Part shown: one piece after another, positions 33,024-44,742 of the stretch
Layout: each line of letters opens with the position of its first letter
Numbering within the stretch: position 1 is the first letter of the stretch
NCBI GenBank assembly: GCA_020912385.1
Contig: CP087206.1
Span: 2,728,001-2,792,000 of the forward strand
DNA from: Neofusicoccum parvum
Lineage: Eukaryota; Ascomycota; Dothideomycetes; Botryosphaeriales; Botryosphaeriaceae
DNA length: 64,000 nt
Direction of reading: 5' to 3'
The notes under the pieces: generated by a model
The model's database searches: none
Seen by the model: the letters and a program-made list of their open reading frames with translations, nothing else
Told to the model about the DNA's origin: nothing
Made by a program: the position numbers and the translations under genes

Positions 33024-36000
33024 GGTGCACGAGTGCGTGAACGGGCGCCTGTGTGTAGTGGTTGTGGAGGGGGTCGGCGTGAGGGGGACGGCAAGGGCAG
33101 ATCTCGAGGGACGTGATGGAGGACGCGCGTGGGAGTAGGCGCGCCTGAGTTGGACGTGTCGCGCAAGAAAAAGCGGGCTGCGGCGGACGCTGAAGGCGTG
33201 TGACATTGTCCCCCGTTCGCTACGCCTTCCGAGACTCTTGTTGCTGAGAGGGCGCCGCAGAAAAGCTCGATACGTCATCATGCTGCTCTGGCTTCCCGCG
33301 GGCCGGGCTGGACCAGTGGCACTCCAGCGCCCGTCTGGCAGCCAGCCCACGTGCAGCCAGTCCTGACGAAGACGGCACACGTGACTTCCGGGCCGCAGTG
33401 TGACAGCTCATCTCTGCCGCGGCGGCCGAAGAAGCTTCGGCGCCAGTTGCCTGATGCACAGGGCCCGGCGGTGGAGTCCGGGCAAAAAGCGCCATCTCAT
33501 GTGATCAGGGCGCTTCGACAGCTCACAGCTCAGCCCCTTTGCGAGCGCTGGCCCCGCTCCACAGTCTCCGCTGGCAAGTTCCCACCCGCGGCGGGCCTGG
33601 GCCTCGCTTTTGTTCTAGCGCTGTTCCGTGGGGGGAGTGCCTCCGTATCCACCGAGATTCGTCGACCGCGATTCCCGCTCGGGCCACTCCCGTCCCTGAG
33701 AGACCCTCGAGTTCTGACGCTGTGGGGCTTGCCGCAAGTTTGTGAACCAAAGGCTAATAATGTCGGACGACTCTGCTGCCACGCCCGTGGCTGAGCCTCC
33801 GCAACCCAACGCTTGCCTTAGCACAGCGCTGTTATCGGACACCCGTCCGCCGTGCAATGGTGACGCGAACGGCCGTCAACGGCCCAAGCTCGCGCCCGCA
33901 TGACTGCTGGAGGGACGGATGCACGAAGCGTTTGAAATAACCGCTTGGGCTTGACGTATAACAAGCCTTGCTCCGCTATGTATGTCAGCCTTCCTCGCAG
34001 CGTGTAACTCCAACGCTCCGCATGCCTCCTCCTCGTACACCGTGTCCACATCGCCCTTCGCGTGTGGACTCTCGCCTCATCGACGTCTGCGCACGCCCAG
34101 CCGGGAGCGGGCCGCCCTGCGCGGGGTCGAAAATTCGGTAGCGCGGTTGAGGCTGCTATACATGCACGACTCCTTTCGCAGTGTCTTGGACGGAAAGGTG
34201 AGGCGCTTGTCTGGGTAGACTGAGCGTCCGTTTCCTTCTGTGCCCGGACAGAGTCGCCCAACTCCCCTGGAAAGTTGAATGCGCTTGTTGCGTTCTGTCG
34301 TGGAGCAGCTTCGCATTCGAAAGCACGCACGACGCTTTTGAAGAAATGTCTTCGCAGCACGTGTCCAATCTCCACCGGGTTGAAAACTGCAGAAAGGCAC
34401 TCTGGATCGTCGCAGGCGCACGCAATGGGCGACCAGATCGGGGAATCACAAGCGTCCCACGTGCATTTAGCCCTGGATGTGATCGCTTTGAGGAGTCGCT
34501 CCGGCCAACGCCTGAGATTGAAGACAGCGGAACCGCTGAGACAGACGCAAGTCATGAGCCATGTCTTGTCTCCCTGGCGTCCATCTCGCAGACACGAAGG
34601 GCGGCCAAATCATTGATACTTCAGCCCTCCTATAAGCTCACCCACTGCCGAGGCTCTCAAAATAGAAGGTCCGGGGGCCAGAACGGCCGGGCAGCGGGAA
34701 GATCGAAACCCAGGAACGGCGCTGCAAACGAGCGCCGCACTGAGATTGCCTCCTGCAAAATGCACCCACAACACCAAAAAGCTCCTCTCACGGCTGGGCA
34801 GCACGCATCGCAGCTCCGGCTCCGGCTGCACAGGCTGCTCTCGCGACGCGCGCTGGGGACGGCAGAGCACAGGGAGGGGGCGGCGGGAAGGGCCTATGCG
34901 GAAGGAGGTAGCGTGCTTGGGCGTGGGCGGTGGAAGTCGCCAGACGAATCTTCATGTGCGTAGGGCGGGTGGGGGCGGCAGAGGGCGCCGTGGTTATATG
35001 ACGGGGCGGGCGCACAAGGATGGGTTAGCGACATCGTTCCTGCCGGCCGGCGGCGATAAAGCACGTTGGGGCCTCTGGATGACAGGGGGACGGAGGTGCG
35101 TCATGCAGGCAGCGCGCGGTGGACGATCCCGCCTTGAAACGAGGGCGGTGGCACGCAGCGCCTTTGGGCCAATGGGCGGCCAGGGGCGCGGACGGTCGCA
35201 GCGGGCGGGCTGGGCGGGGCGCTCGTGGCGACGAAAGCAGGCGTCAGGTTGACAGCTGGAGGAGAGCTGCCTGGGCGCGCCGATCCGCGGCGATGGGCAC
35301 GCGTTGCAGCCGACAGTCGCAGCAGGCGGCCGTTCGTGTGCTGGGCCAGGCGGCTTGTAGATCTCGCACCGAAAAGCCACCTGGTGCAGGATGCGCGCAC
35401 AGGGCTCCGCAAACAAGGGTCGGGCAGGCCAAGGCGTGGGCGGCGTTCCTGGGGTCGCGGCAACGTTGGCAGAAAAAGAAAGGCGAGCAGAAGCTTGCGG
35501 CTTGGGCGCTGGGCGTGCGACACCTGGGGGCTCGCGTGCTAGCGCGGCCGTCAACCCAAGCTCCACGGCGCCCCGGGCCCGGCGAAACGGTTTCGCTGCT
35601 GCTGCGAGGGCGCGGCGCGCAGATTCATGCGGCGCGCTTCGGTGCGGTGCGCCTGTCAGCTGCGCGCCGCCGTCTGACGCACCCCGGCCGGTGTGCTTGT
35701 GCTGCAGCGGTGGTGTCGGTGTGGGTGCCGCCGGTTTTTCAGGCAGGTGCATTGGCGCAGTGCGAGGTGAGGGCATGTACGGGCGCGCGGGCGCGCGGGC
35801 TGGGTGCTGGCGCTGGGTGGTGGGCGGGCGCGCGTTGCCGGCCGGGGGGCGTGCGGCCGGGAATGATGGCTGTTGCCCTGCGCGTACCGTGGGAGCGCGA
35901 TTGAGAGCAGCCGCGCCGTCTCCGCCGCAGCTTCCCTGCCGCCAAGTGCGTTAGCGCGGCCAGTGCGCTGCGTTTGAGTAAGTCGCTGTCGAGCCCGCTC

Positions 36001-36457
36001 AGAAATCTTCCCCTAACCCAGCCCTCTCATGTAATGCAATGGGGCATCTCCTCTCCCGGCCCTCTCTCGAGTCCCGTCGCCTCCATCTCCCGCGCCCTCT
36101 GCCTCGCGCTCCCCATCCCCATCCGCATCCCCATCCCCAACCCCCCTCCGCCCATCGGCCATCCCGCCCGCAGCCCTCGCCTCCGCAGCACCAGCCCACC
36201 CTCCGCGCTGCTGCTGCCCGCCTGGAAGCGCGCCCCAAGCTGCGTGCTGCTGCCGCCCGCCCACGCGCCGTGCTGCTGCCGCCGCGCCCTCAATCGCCGG
36301 CCCAGCCCGCCCGCGCCTGCGCTGCGCCTGACGCGTCGACAGCCGCTGTCCACACCACCGCTGTGACCGAGTGAGCACGCGCCTGCGAGCCTGAGCGCCT
36401 GCACTCGCGCCGCCCGCCCCCAGCCCGCCCTCGTCACCACGGCACGTTTCGGGCTAC
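33024..36457. other. 3.4-kb GC-rich region upstream of SSN6
   Basis: No gene supported. Many long overlapping frames exist on both strands (up to about 260 codons) but are Arg/Ala/Gly/Pro-dominated and mutually shadowing. Isolated TATA-like words occur (TATAAG near 34632, TATATG near 34995). The last 450 bp becomes strongly C-rich, with a CCCCAT-type simple repeat at about 36115-36150, like a fungal core promoter or leader. Confidence 0.5.
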
Positions 36458-39385
36458 ATGGCCACTCACCAGCAGCCGTCCCCGACGGCGGGACTGCCCT
36501 CCCACCACGGCCCGCCGGGCCACCCGCAGCCTAACGGCCATGCTCCCTTCCAGGCCCAGGCCAAGGGCAGCATCACCTCCGTCCTCACCACCGCCAACGA
36601 GCAGACCTGGCTCGCCCTGGGTACGCCCGTGTCCCCCCGCCCGCCTGGCCTCCCTCTGACTGACGTGCAGGTAATCTGTCTGAGATGATGAGCGATCTCG
36701 ACGGCGCCCGCCAGTGCTATGACCATGCTCTGCGCCATAATAATTGGTCCGTCCCTGCCATGCAGGCCATCTCGTGCATTCTACGGAGCATGGAGCAATT
36801 CCCGGCTGCTGTCGAATACCTGAAGAACATCCTGAAGATTGATTCGAACAACGGCGACGTCTGGGGCAGTCTTGGTATGGCTCTTCATCTCGTCGCGCCG
36901 TCCGCCTCGTGCTCACCGCCCGTCTCCAGGTCACTGCTACCTCATGATGGACGATCTCCAACAAGCCTATTCCGCCTACCAGCAGGCTCTCTACCACCTG
37001 CAGGATCCGAAGGTAAGTGTTGGTGCCGCGTGATGGACGCACTCGTTAACAGCGGCAGCAGGAGCCAAAGCTCTGGTACGGCATCGGTATCCTGTACGAT
37101 CGCTACGGCTCGCTTGAGCACGCCGAGGAAGCCTTTTCGCAAGTGATGCGCATGGAGCCGTCATTCGAGAAGGCCAATGAGATCTATTTCCGTCTCGGCA
37201 TAATCTACAAGCAGCAGCAAAAGTTTACCTCCAGTCTGGAAGTATGTCAACGCCCCCAATGCACATCAATCTGCTGTTGTAACCCAGGAGCTCACCGATT
37301 CTAGTGCTTCAAATACATTGTCAACGACCCTCCCCGGCCATTGACCGAGGAGGACATCTGGTTCCAGATTGGTCACGTGTACGAACAGCAGAAAGACGTA
37401 AGATGCGCGGTTCAACTCCCAAGGACGGTCTCAAACTAACCCATCCACAGTACGAGTCGGCCAAGAATGCCTACAGGCGCGTGCTCGACCGCGACCCGAA
37501 TCACGCGAAGGTACTCCAGCAGCTCGGTTGGCTCCACCATCAGCAAAGCAGCAGCTTCGAGAGCCAGGAGCGCGCGATTGAGTACTTGGAGAAGTCTGTT
37601 GCGTCAGGTACTATTGGATCTTCCCCGCGCACGATGCTCATGCAAACGACTAATATCCGGTTGCAGACCAGAGTGATGCTCAGAGCTGGTACCTGTTAGG
37701 TCGCTGTTACATGTCGCAGCAGAAATATCCGAAGGCGTACGAAGCTTACCAGCAGGCCGTCTATCGCGATGGTAGGAACCCAACGTTCTGGTGCTCAATC
37801 GGCGTCCTTTACTACCAGATCAACCAATACCGGGATGCGCTCGACGCCTACTCTCGCGCCATTCGATTGAACCCCAACATCTCTGAGGTTTGGTACGACC
37901 TCGGAACTCTGGTGAGTTTGCGTCCTGCGTGCAAGGTAGCACAGGGCACATATCGCTAACAAATGCCAGTACGAATCCTGCAATAACCAAACTGCAGACG
38001 CGTTGGACGCATACCAGCGTGCAGCTGATCTTGACCCCTCAAATGTTCACATCAAGGCACGCCTGCAGCTGCTGCAGAACGGCCAACCGACGAACGGCAT
38101 GCCGAACCAAAATAGCGCGCCTCTGCCGCAAGACGTCCACCCTCAGGCTTACCAACCGGGTGCCATGAATGGCCCGCCCCAGCCTCAATGGGGAGGGCCT
38201 CAGCCATCTCAGCCTGCACCCCAGCAACCTCTGCCGCCGGCTGCGTTGGGTGGAGGAAACGACTGGAACAGACGCCTTGCCGGCATTCAGGACCCACAGA
38301 TGCCACCCCAGCAGATCGGGCCTTATGATCAACGAGATCCTGCGCTCAGACCAGGGGCGTCGGCTCGCCCCGCTAGCCCTAGGCAAGAGCCCCCCAGGCA
38401 GTTCCAAGAGCCGCCTCGACTGAATGCCCCAGGACCCGCTCGCCGAGGCCTCTCCCCGTCGCCCAAGAGCCACAACGCTGCTCCGAATCTATACCAAGGT
38501 GGCCAGGCAACGCTCCCTCCGCAGCAGCAACCCCCGCAATCCCAGGTGCCCCAAGGCCAACAAGGCCAGCCAAACAGAATTGCTAATCCTAATTATGGCG
38601 CTCACGCCTCCAACGGGCCCGCTCCCCCAGCTACGCTCAACGGTCCGCCGCCGCCTGGACCCGGGCCCGTCCCACCGTACGGCCGTCCCGCAAGCCCTCC
38701 TCCAGAGGTCCGTCCCCTTATTCAAAGCCAGGCTGCATCTCCCAACTCGCACTACCCCCACCAGAGCTACCAGCACCACCCTGATCCGGCAGCCTCTGGA
38801 GGTATTGCGAGTGGTGCTCCTCCGCCTGCATCAGCGCTCGCTGCCGCCGAAGCGGCTGCTCGTGACAGGGACGAGCGAACCCCGACGGCCCCAAAACGCC
38901 TGCGGGAGTGGGAAGACGAGACCAGTTCTGCTCAGAAGGCCCCGACCAACGACGAGAAGCGTCAGCGCCTAGATGAGACTCCTCCTCGTCGCCCATCTCC
39001 ACCTGAGAGGATGGCATCTCAAACTTCGCAGGTTCAGCGGACACCCCCGGAGCAGGCTGATGCTCGTCGTCCTGAGGAGCAGCGACACATCAACGACGGG
39101 TACCACCCCTCGGAGGCCGCGCACCACCCGCCGTCGCTCCCTGCTATCCACCCCCCACCACCACCGCAGACGCCGCATGCGCCAGAGCAGCCAAAGGAAG
39201 AGCGTAAGGAGCAACACGAGCCGGCAGCTCGAAAGATGGAGGTCGACGAAGATTATGACGACAGTGGTGACGACGAGAAACGCGTGCAGCAACCACCGCG
39301 CTCCGAACGGAACAGCCCGCGCAGCGCAAGCGCCACCAATGGCGTCACTCACACTCCCACCCCAATGGAGACGAAGCCCATGTAA
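36458..39385 (+). CDS. SSN6: General transcriptional corepressor Ssn6/Cyc8
   Basis: Eight exons (36458-36620, 36671-36874, 36930-37012, 37062-37241, 37305-37397, 37451-37607, 37667-37911, 37970-39385) encode 846 aa. Residues about 40-410 form a run of tetratricopeptide repeats, e.g. DVWGSLGHCYLMMDDLQQAY, LWYGIGILYDRYGSLEHAEE, IWFQIGHVYEQQKDYESAKN and FWCSIGVLYYQINQYRDALD, in the order known for Ssn6. The C-terminal half is Pro/Gln-rich and disordered, ending in Ser/Glu-rich sequence. Ssn6 pairs with Tup1 to repress many gene sets through chromatin. The first intron follows a Pro/His-rich N-terminus. Every intron is 48-63 bp. Identity is firm because TPR order and spacing match throughout. Confidence 0.95.
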
Positions 39386-40811
39386 AGATCTGAACGACAT
39401 GACGGCATTCGTCATCGTGCAATGTCATTACGCAGTCACCAAGGCTCTGTTTCTGTTAGGAGCACGCTGGTTCCGCGTCTTCCTTTCGCGGCTTTGCGAT
39501 TAATCATTTTTGCTTCGAGTGTTGTGATATCTACTGTTCTTGTCTTTCAGCACGAGCGAGTGGGCCAATTGTCCGCCGGGAAGTGGGCTCCAGGCGTAGG
39601 TAGCGGGCAAGGGAGATCAAGGCTTGATTCATGTGCTTGACAATCGTTCGGGGGCGCTTTACGTCGGAAGGTAAAAAGGGCGGACGTTTCAGGATCCTCG
39701 CTTTCCTGGTGATGCGTGCTGGAGTAGTGTTGTATAGAGCGATATCCCCTGCGTTGCTTTTTACCGACTTTTTTTCCCTGTCCTTATTTCTACTCTTGAC
39801 GTTAGATTGACCGATGACTCTGTTATGAGGATATGTGTTCACGCGTTCATCATGTTTTACAGAATGTCTTCAACAAATACCTGATCCGAAGCGGTATTCC
39901 CGTCACGTGAGAGTGTCAAGGCGTTGTTCGCACCCGCACTCAAGAGCCTCGAAGCAACTCACCATGCATTCCAGGCCAATTTGTGTGCACACCACAAACT
40001 GTACTGGGGTTAAGGGACTGTAGTCGTGGCCATCACTCAGGGAATAGGCGCCACGCCGGACTTTGGCTGGATCTTAGACGTCACGCAGACGGAAGTTGCG
40101 CATCCCCATATTTTCGCCCCAGCGAATGTTTGCGGGCCGGCGCGGGAGACGATGCGTGTCAGTGGGGATGTCTGTGTTTCGAAGCATTCAAGGGGAAGGG
40201 GGTTGACGAGGATTCCAAATTGGCGCCGGCAATTCTGAGAGCCCTACGGCGAGCGCTACTGCCACCCTGACTCCAAGCGGCTGGTTCCTTTCTATCGGGT
40301 TTCAGGGAAAAATAACGGGTGGCAATATCAAACGGGCCTGACGTATCCGCGAGGGTGGATACTTTCACACTGTACAGGGGGTCGCGGATCAACGAGCGTT
40401 TCCGTATCGAGCGACGTTTGAAATTTGTTAAGTCAATTGCACTTGTGAGGCTGTGGTTATACCAGCCCCTGCGTATTGGATTGCAGCTAAAACTAGTCGT
40501 GGTCATTCTCCCTTTGCCAATCCTCTCTCCTCCACCGTCTGCTGTCGGCCAACATTCTCTTGAGAGCCAACTACGTGTACGCCTCGATATGGATGGGTAT
40601 CTTTTGTGTCTCATGTGCATTCCTTGGGCATTACATCATCATCAAAAAGCAAACTCAGCCGAGGAACGCCGTAAACGAAAAATAGCCAATCTGTATAACA
40701 GTGTGCAAGAAGGAAAAAAGAGAGCAACAATACAAGAGCAGAAAGCAATATTCAAACAGGACGTGCGGTATAACAGCCGTCAAAGTCGTAGGCAGACATG
40801 GCAGAGGTTCT
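39386..40811. other. Convergent intergenic region, no gene seen
   Basis: 1.4 kb between convergent SSN6 and the coiled-coil gene. Frames of up to 274 codons (40319-41143 on +) are shadows of the minus-strand gene or lack any domain. Confidence 0.4.
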
Positions 40812-42149
40812 CTACTCGGTCGTGCTATACTCGTCGTAAAAGTCGTCGTACATCCCAACACCGGTCACTTCGGACAGAGCGTCCCAGATGCTCTTGCGAG
40901 GATCTGCAAGGAGGCTTTTGGGAATGGCAAATTGCCTCGGTCCAGAGCGCCAAAGACCGGCAAGGAAGCCTGGCCTTGGCTGCACCGTCGACGGCTTTTG
41001 CTCCTCGCTATCATGAGCCTCGGCAGGGACCGACTCAACACCAGTCTTCTTGGGATCGCCTGCAACAGTGTCCTGGGCAGCCTCTTCGGGCCTCTCGACG
41101 GACGTGTCCTCGGGGCGAGCTGATGCCGAAGAAGAAGCAGTAGGGAAAGGATCGCTCGAGCCCCTTGCATGGGTACCGGGGATATTGCGGGAATGGCGAG
41201 AGGTTCTCGGCTTAAGGTTACCATCCTCTAGATTCAGGAAGGCGGAGATGTCGGCCGCTAACTGGTGAGCCTCGCCCAGGAGGTTGGGGTCGACGGCGCC
41301 AGAGAACTTCTCTCTGCGTTCGCGGAACTTCTCGTCCATCTCGTGCCACTCGTCGGTCCAGCGCTCCATGCTCTGCTTGAGGATATCGCCGCTGTCTCGG
41401 CCGAGGTGCAGAGCGGACTTGACCTCGATGGCCATCAGCTGAAGCTTGAGCGACATGAGCTCGGTGAAGTCGGACTGAAGGTCTGTGCGCAGAGACTGGT
41501 TCTGGGTGCGCAGGGACTCGATCTTGGAACGGAGGGCGGTGACCTGGGCTTGGAGGATGTCGTTCTGCGAGCGAAGCGACTTGTTCTCGGACTTGAGGGC
41601 ATCGTTCTGGTTCGTTACATGCGTCATGTCGGCCATGAGACCGGTCTGGTGGTCCTTTGATGAGTTAGGGAGCCTCGCGCCAAGGGTCCGGGGCGCTCTT
41701 ACCTTCATCTCCAAAAAGCCCTCGCGCAGCTCCATGGACATCTTGATCATGGTGCTGTAGACGTCCTCCAGCTCGTCGTCGGCAACGCCATCCTCGATGG
41801 CAGCGGCGGCAGCATGCTCGCGCTCGCTCGGATAGTCCCTGTCGTCCTCGACGAACAGACCAGAGTCCTCGAGATCAGCGGGCTGGCGGGGCTGGGTGTC
41901 GGGGACGGCAAAGAGAGCGTAGAGATTGTCCAAGGCACGCTGGACATGGTGGGCGACGGGCTCGACGGGCTCTTCGCGGGTGACCTGGACGGCCAGCTGC
42001 GACAGGCGGTTGAGCAGGGCGCTTTGGATCTTGGAGGCGCGGTGCGGGGCGGCGGAGAACGGGCTGTCGGAGTAGTAGTCGGAGAAGGGCGAGTCGTGCA
42101 GGATGGCGCGGGCCGGCGGGGTGCTGGGACGCTCGCCGTGGCTCGCCAT
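40812..42149 (-). CDS. Coiled-coil protein of unknown function
   Basis: Two exons (42149-41703, 41654-40812) encode 429 aa. The 48-bp intron (donor GTAAGA, branch CTAAC, acceptor AAAG) is a multiple of three, so the frame stays open if it is retained; splicing joins FLEMK to DHQTGLMADM. N-terminus: Pro/Ser-rich with a repeated SPFSDYYSDSPFSAAP motif. The centre (about 165-240) has a clear heptad coiled coil (NDALKSENKSLRSQNDILQ and following LRTQNQSLRT). The C-terminal third is Ser/Glu/Pro-rich and ends in an acidic-aromatic patch (GMYDDFYDEYSTTE). The overall form suggests a scaffold protein. Divergent from trpE. Family not recognised. Confidence 0.78.
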   Translation of the reverse strand: MASHGERPSTPPARAILHDSPFSDYYSDSPFSAAPHRASKIQSALLNRLSQLAVQVTREEPVEPVAHHVQRALDNLYALFAVPDTQPRQPADLEDSGLFVEDDRDYPSEREHAAAAAIEDGVADDELEDVYSTMIKMSMELREGFLEMKVRAPRTLGARLPNSSKDHQTGLMADMTHVTNQNDALKSENKSLRSQNDILQAQVTALRSKIESLRTQNQSLRTDLQSDFTELMSLKLQLMAIEVKSALHLGRDSGDILKQSMERWTDEWHEMDEKFRERREKFSGAVDPNLLGEAHQLAADISAFLNLEDGNLKPRTSRHSRNIPGTHARGSSDPFPTASSSASARPEDTSVERPEEAAQDTVAGDPKKTGVESVPAEAHDSEEQKPSTVQPRPGFLAGLWRSGPRQFAIPKSLLADPRKSIWDALSEVTGVGMYDDFYDEYSTTE

Positions 42150-42655
42150 GGCGGCCGGAAGAGTCTGGTCGGCGGGAGGAGCAGCGGTTGTTGTTTTGTA
42201 GTGCGGCCGGTGGAAGGGGCGGGAGCGTGCGAAGAAATCGGTGGAGACGGAGGCCCGGGCGCGGGTGTCTAGCTGGCACACGACAGTCCGCCGGCCATTG
42301 TCCGTGTCACCGCGGCCGGTGGGAGCAGCGCGTTGTTCAGCGTGGGGATTGCGCAGCGCGGGCTGAGGCGGCAGGCAGGCGGCCGGCGGGAGGAGGCTGA
42401 TGGAAGGTCACAAGCCAGCGAATGCCAGCCCCGCCAAACACACCGCCAAGCCGCGCTCTGACTGGCCCACGCCTGCCCGCCAGCGCTGACATCAAGCGAG
42501 CCGCTGCCGCCGAAATTGTCGCGCCTCTGACTGAGCAACTGTGACTCGAGCGGCTCGCCGACGACTTGCGCCCGCCATTGCTGCCGCTGCGCCCGCCCAG
42601 CCTGCCGACTCTCCTGCCCGACCCCTCTGCTGTGCCTGACAGCCGCATTCCCACC
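42150..42655. promoter_or_regulatory. Divergent promoter of the coiled-coil gene and trpE, with Gcn4/CpcA-like half sites
   Basis: 506 bp. TGACTGA at 42528-42534 and TGACTCG at 42542-42548 each differ by one base from TGACTCA, the site of the Gcn4/CpcA general amino-acid control factor, and lie 108-128 bp before the trpE ATG. Cross-pathway control of trpE is known in fungi; the sites themselves are only candidate matches. Confidence 0.35.
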
Positions 42656-44742
42656 ATGGCGTCGCGGGTGAGCTGCCCCTCGATCCCCGTGTCGGCGCTG
42701 TTGGCGGGGCGCACCCATGCCGCACGCGTGCCCGTCCACGCCGCCTCCAGCTCGCAGGACGTCTCCGGCTGTGGGTACGCGTGCGTCCTGGACCGGTGGC
42801 CGCCCGCCAGCAGCTCTGCAGCTCTGCAGCTAGCCCGCCAGCCCGCCAGACCTCGCTGACCGCCCGTCCAGCTAGGCATTGAGCCGTCCCTCGACACGGT
42901 GCGCGAAGTGCTGTCGTCCTACGTGAACACGCCGAACCCGCCGAACCTCGTGCCCGTGTGCTCCTCCATTTCCGCCGAGTTCCTCACGCCCTCGTCCATC
43001 TACCTCAAGATAGCCCACAAGTCAGTGAGTCGAGGCTCCAGGCGCCGCCCTGCCCGTGCTGAGAGCCTGCAAGGTCCAAGCTATCCTTCCTCTTTGAGAG
43101 CGCCGCCACCACCGAGACAATAGGCAGATACAGCTTCGTTGGTGCAGGTTCGTATTGCAGCCGCGCGCTCGACCAGTGCCTCTGACTCACCCGGCAGACC
43201 CCCGCAGCGTCCTCAAGACCGGCCCCGGCCATGGCGACGAGTGCGACCCCCTTCCGCTGCTCGAGAAGGAGCTGGAGAAGGCCCGTGTTGCCTCCGTGCC
43301 CACCCTGAAGCTGCCGCCCTTGACCGGTGGTGCCATTGGCTACGTCGGATACGACTGCGTGAGATACTTCGAGCCGAAGACTAGGAGGGACATGAAGGAC
43401 GTGCTGAAGGTGCCTGAGAGCTTCTTCATGCTCTTCGACACCATTGTGGCCTTTGATCACTTTTTCCAGGTAGTCAAGGTCATCACCTACATGAAGGTTC
43501 CCCAGAGCCTGGACCAGTTGGAGAGCGCATACAACGATGCCCTGGCAGTGGTCCAGGAGACGATCGCGAAGCTCAAGAGCGAGGACCTGCCGCTACCTGA
43601 CCAGCCTCCCATTAAGACTGATCTCGAGTACACGTCTAACATTGGGCGCGAGGGCTACGAGGGCCACGTCCACAAGCTAAAGGAGCACATTACCAGGGGC
43701 GACATCATCCAGTGCGTCCCGTCGCAACGCTTTTCGCGACCCACCTCGCTGCATCCCTTCAATATTTACCGCCACCTGCGCACCGTGAACCCTTCGCCTT
43801 ACCTGTTCTTCCTCGATTGCGAGGATTTCCAGATAGTCGGTGCAAGTCCCGAGTTGCTGGTCAAAGCAGACCAGGGTCGCATCATCACGCACCCCATTGC
43901 GGGCACGGTCAAGCGCGGCAAGACAATGGACGAGGACGAAGCGCTTGCCGAAGAGCTGCGGAGCTCGCTAAAGGACAGGGCTGAGCATGTCATGCTCGTG
44001 GATCTGGCACGCAACGACGTGAACAGGGTTTGCGACCCACTTTCTACCCGTGTCGATCGCTTGATGGTGGTGCAGAAATTCTCGCACGTCCAACACTTGG
44101 TTTCTGAAGTGTCTGGCGTTCTGCGTCCCGGTAAGACGCGCTTTGACGCGTTCAGGTCCATCTTCCCAGCCGGAACCGTTAGCGGCGCGCCGAAAGTACG
44201 TGCGATGGAATTGATCGCCGAGCTGGAGCAGGAAAAGAGGGGAGTGTATGCCGGTGCCGTCGGCTACTTTGGCTACGGAAGCGTCAACCAGAACGGCAGC
44301 GAGGAAGAGGGTGCCATGGACACGGTAAGTGGAATGCCGCGCCCGAAGGCCCATGCACATTCCGCCTCGGGCTGAAGCATTCATGCCGATGGGATGGGTG
44401 TCTATGAGTCGGTAGATTCACGCCCGGATGAATGCTTGAACTGAGCGCGGAAATGAGCGGTGGCGTACACCATAGACGTTGGTTGCTGACAAGAGACAGT
44501 GCATTGCCCTGCGCACGATGATGGTGAAGGACGGAGTGGCGTATCTCCAGGCGGGCGGAGGCATAGTGTTTGACTCAGACGCGTACGACGAGTGGGTGGA
44601 GACGATGAACAAGCTGGGAGCGAACATGCAGTGCATCACATCGGCGGAAGAAAAGCATCTGGCGGAGCAACAGGCGGCCAAGCAGGGACAGACTGGCGGA
44701 CTGGATGGGGCGCGGGCGCACATCGACCTGGCGGCGGGCTAG
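42656..44742 (+). CDS. trpE: Anthranilate synthase component I
   Basis: Five exons (42656-42667, 42872-43020, 43074-43147, 43198-44324, 44500-44742) give 534 aa. The enzyme converts chorismate to anthranilate using ammonia from a glutaminase partner, the first step of tryptophan synthesis. The N-terminal feedback region has KLSFLFESA and [20 protein letters not shown]. The chorismate-binding domain has [58 protein letters not shown] and [15 protein letters not shown], followed after the last intron by CIALRTMMV. The 12-nt first exon (MASR) is the least certain part: its 204-bp intron (GTGAGC donor, CTGAC branch) keeps frame. The donor GTCAGT at 43021 was chosen over GTGAGT four bases later because only it restores the KSKLSF motif. 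Confidence 0.95.

Noticed and set aside
34746..35954. Several 170-260-codon frames upstream of SSN6
   Set aside because: Six-frame openness caused by GC bias; no recognisable protein sequence in any of them.
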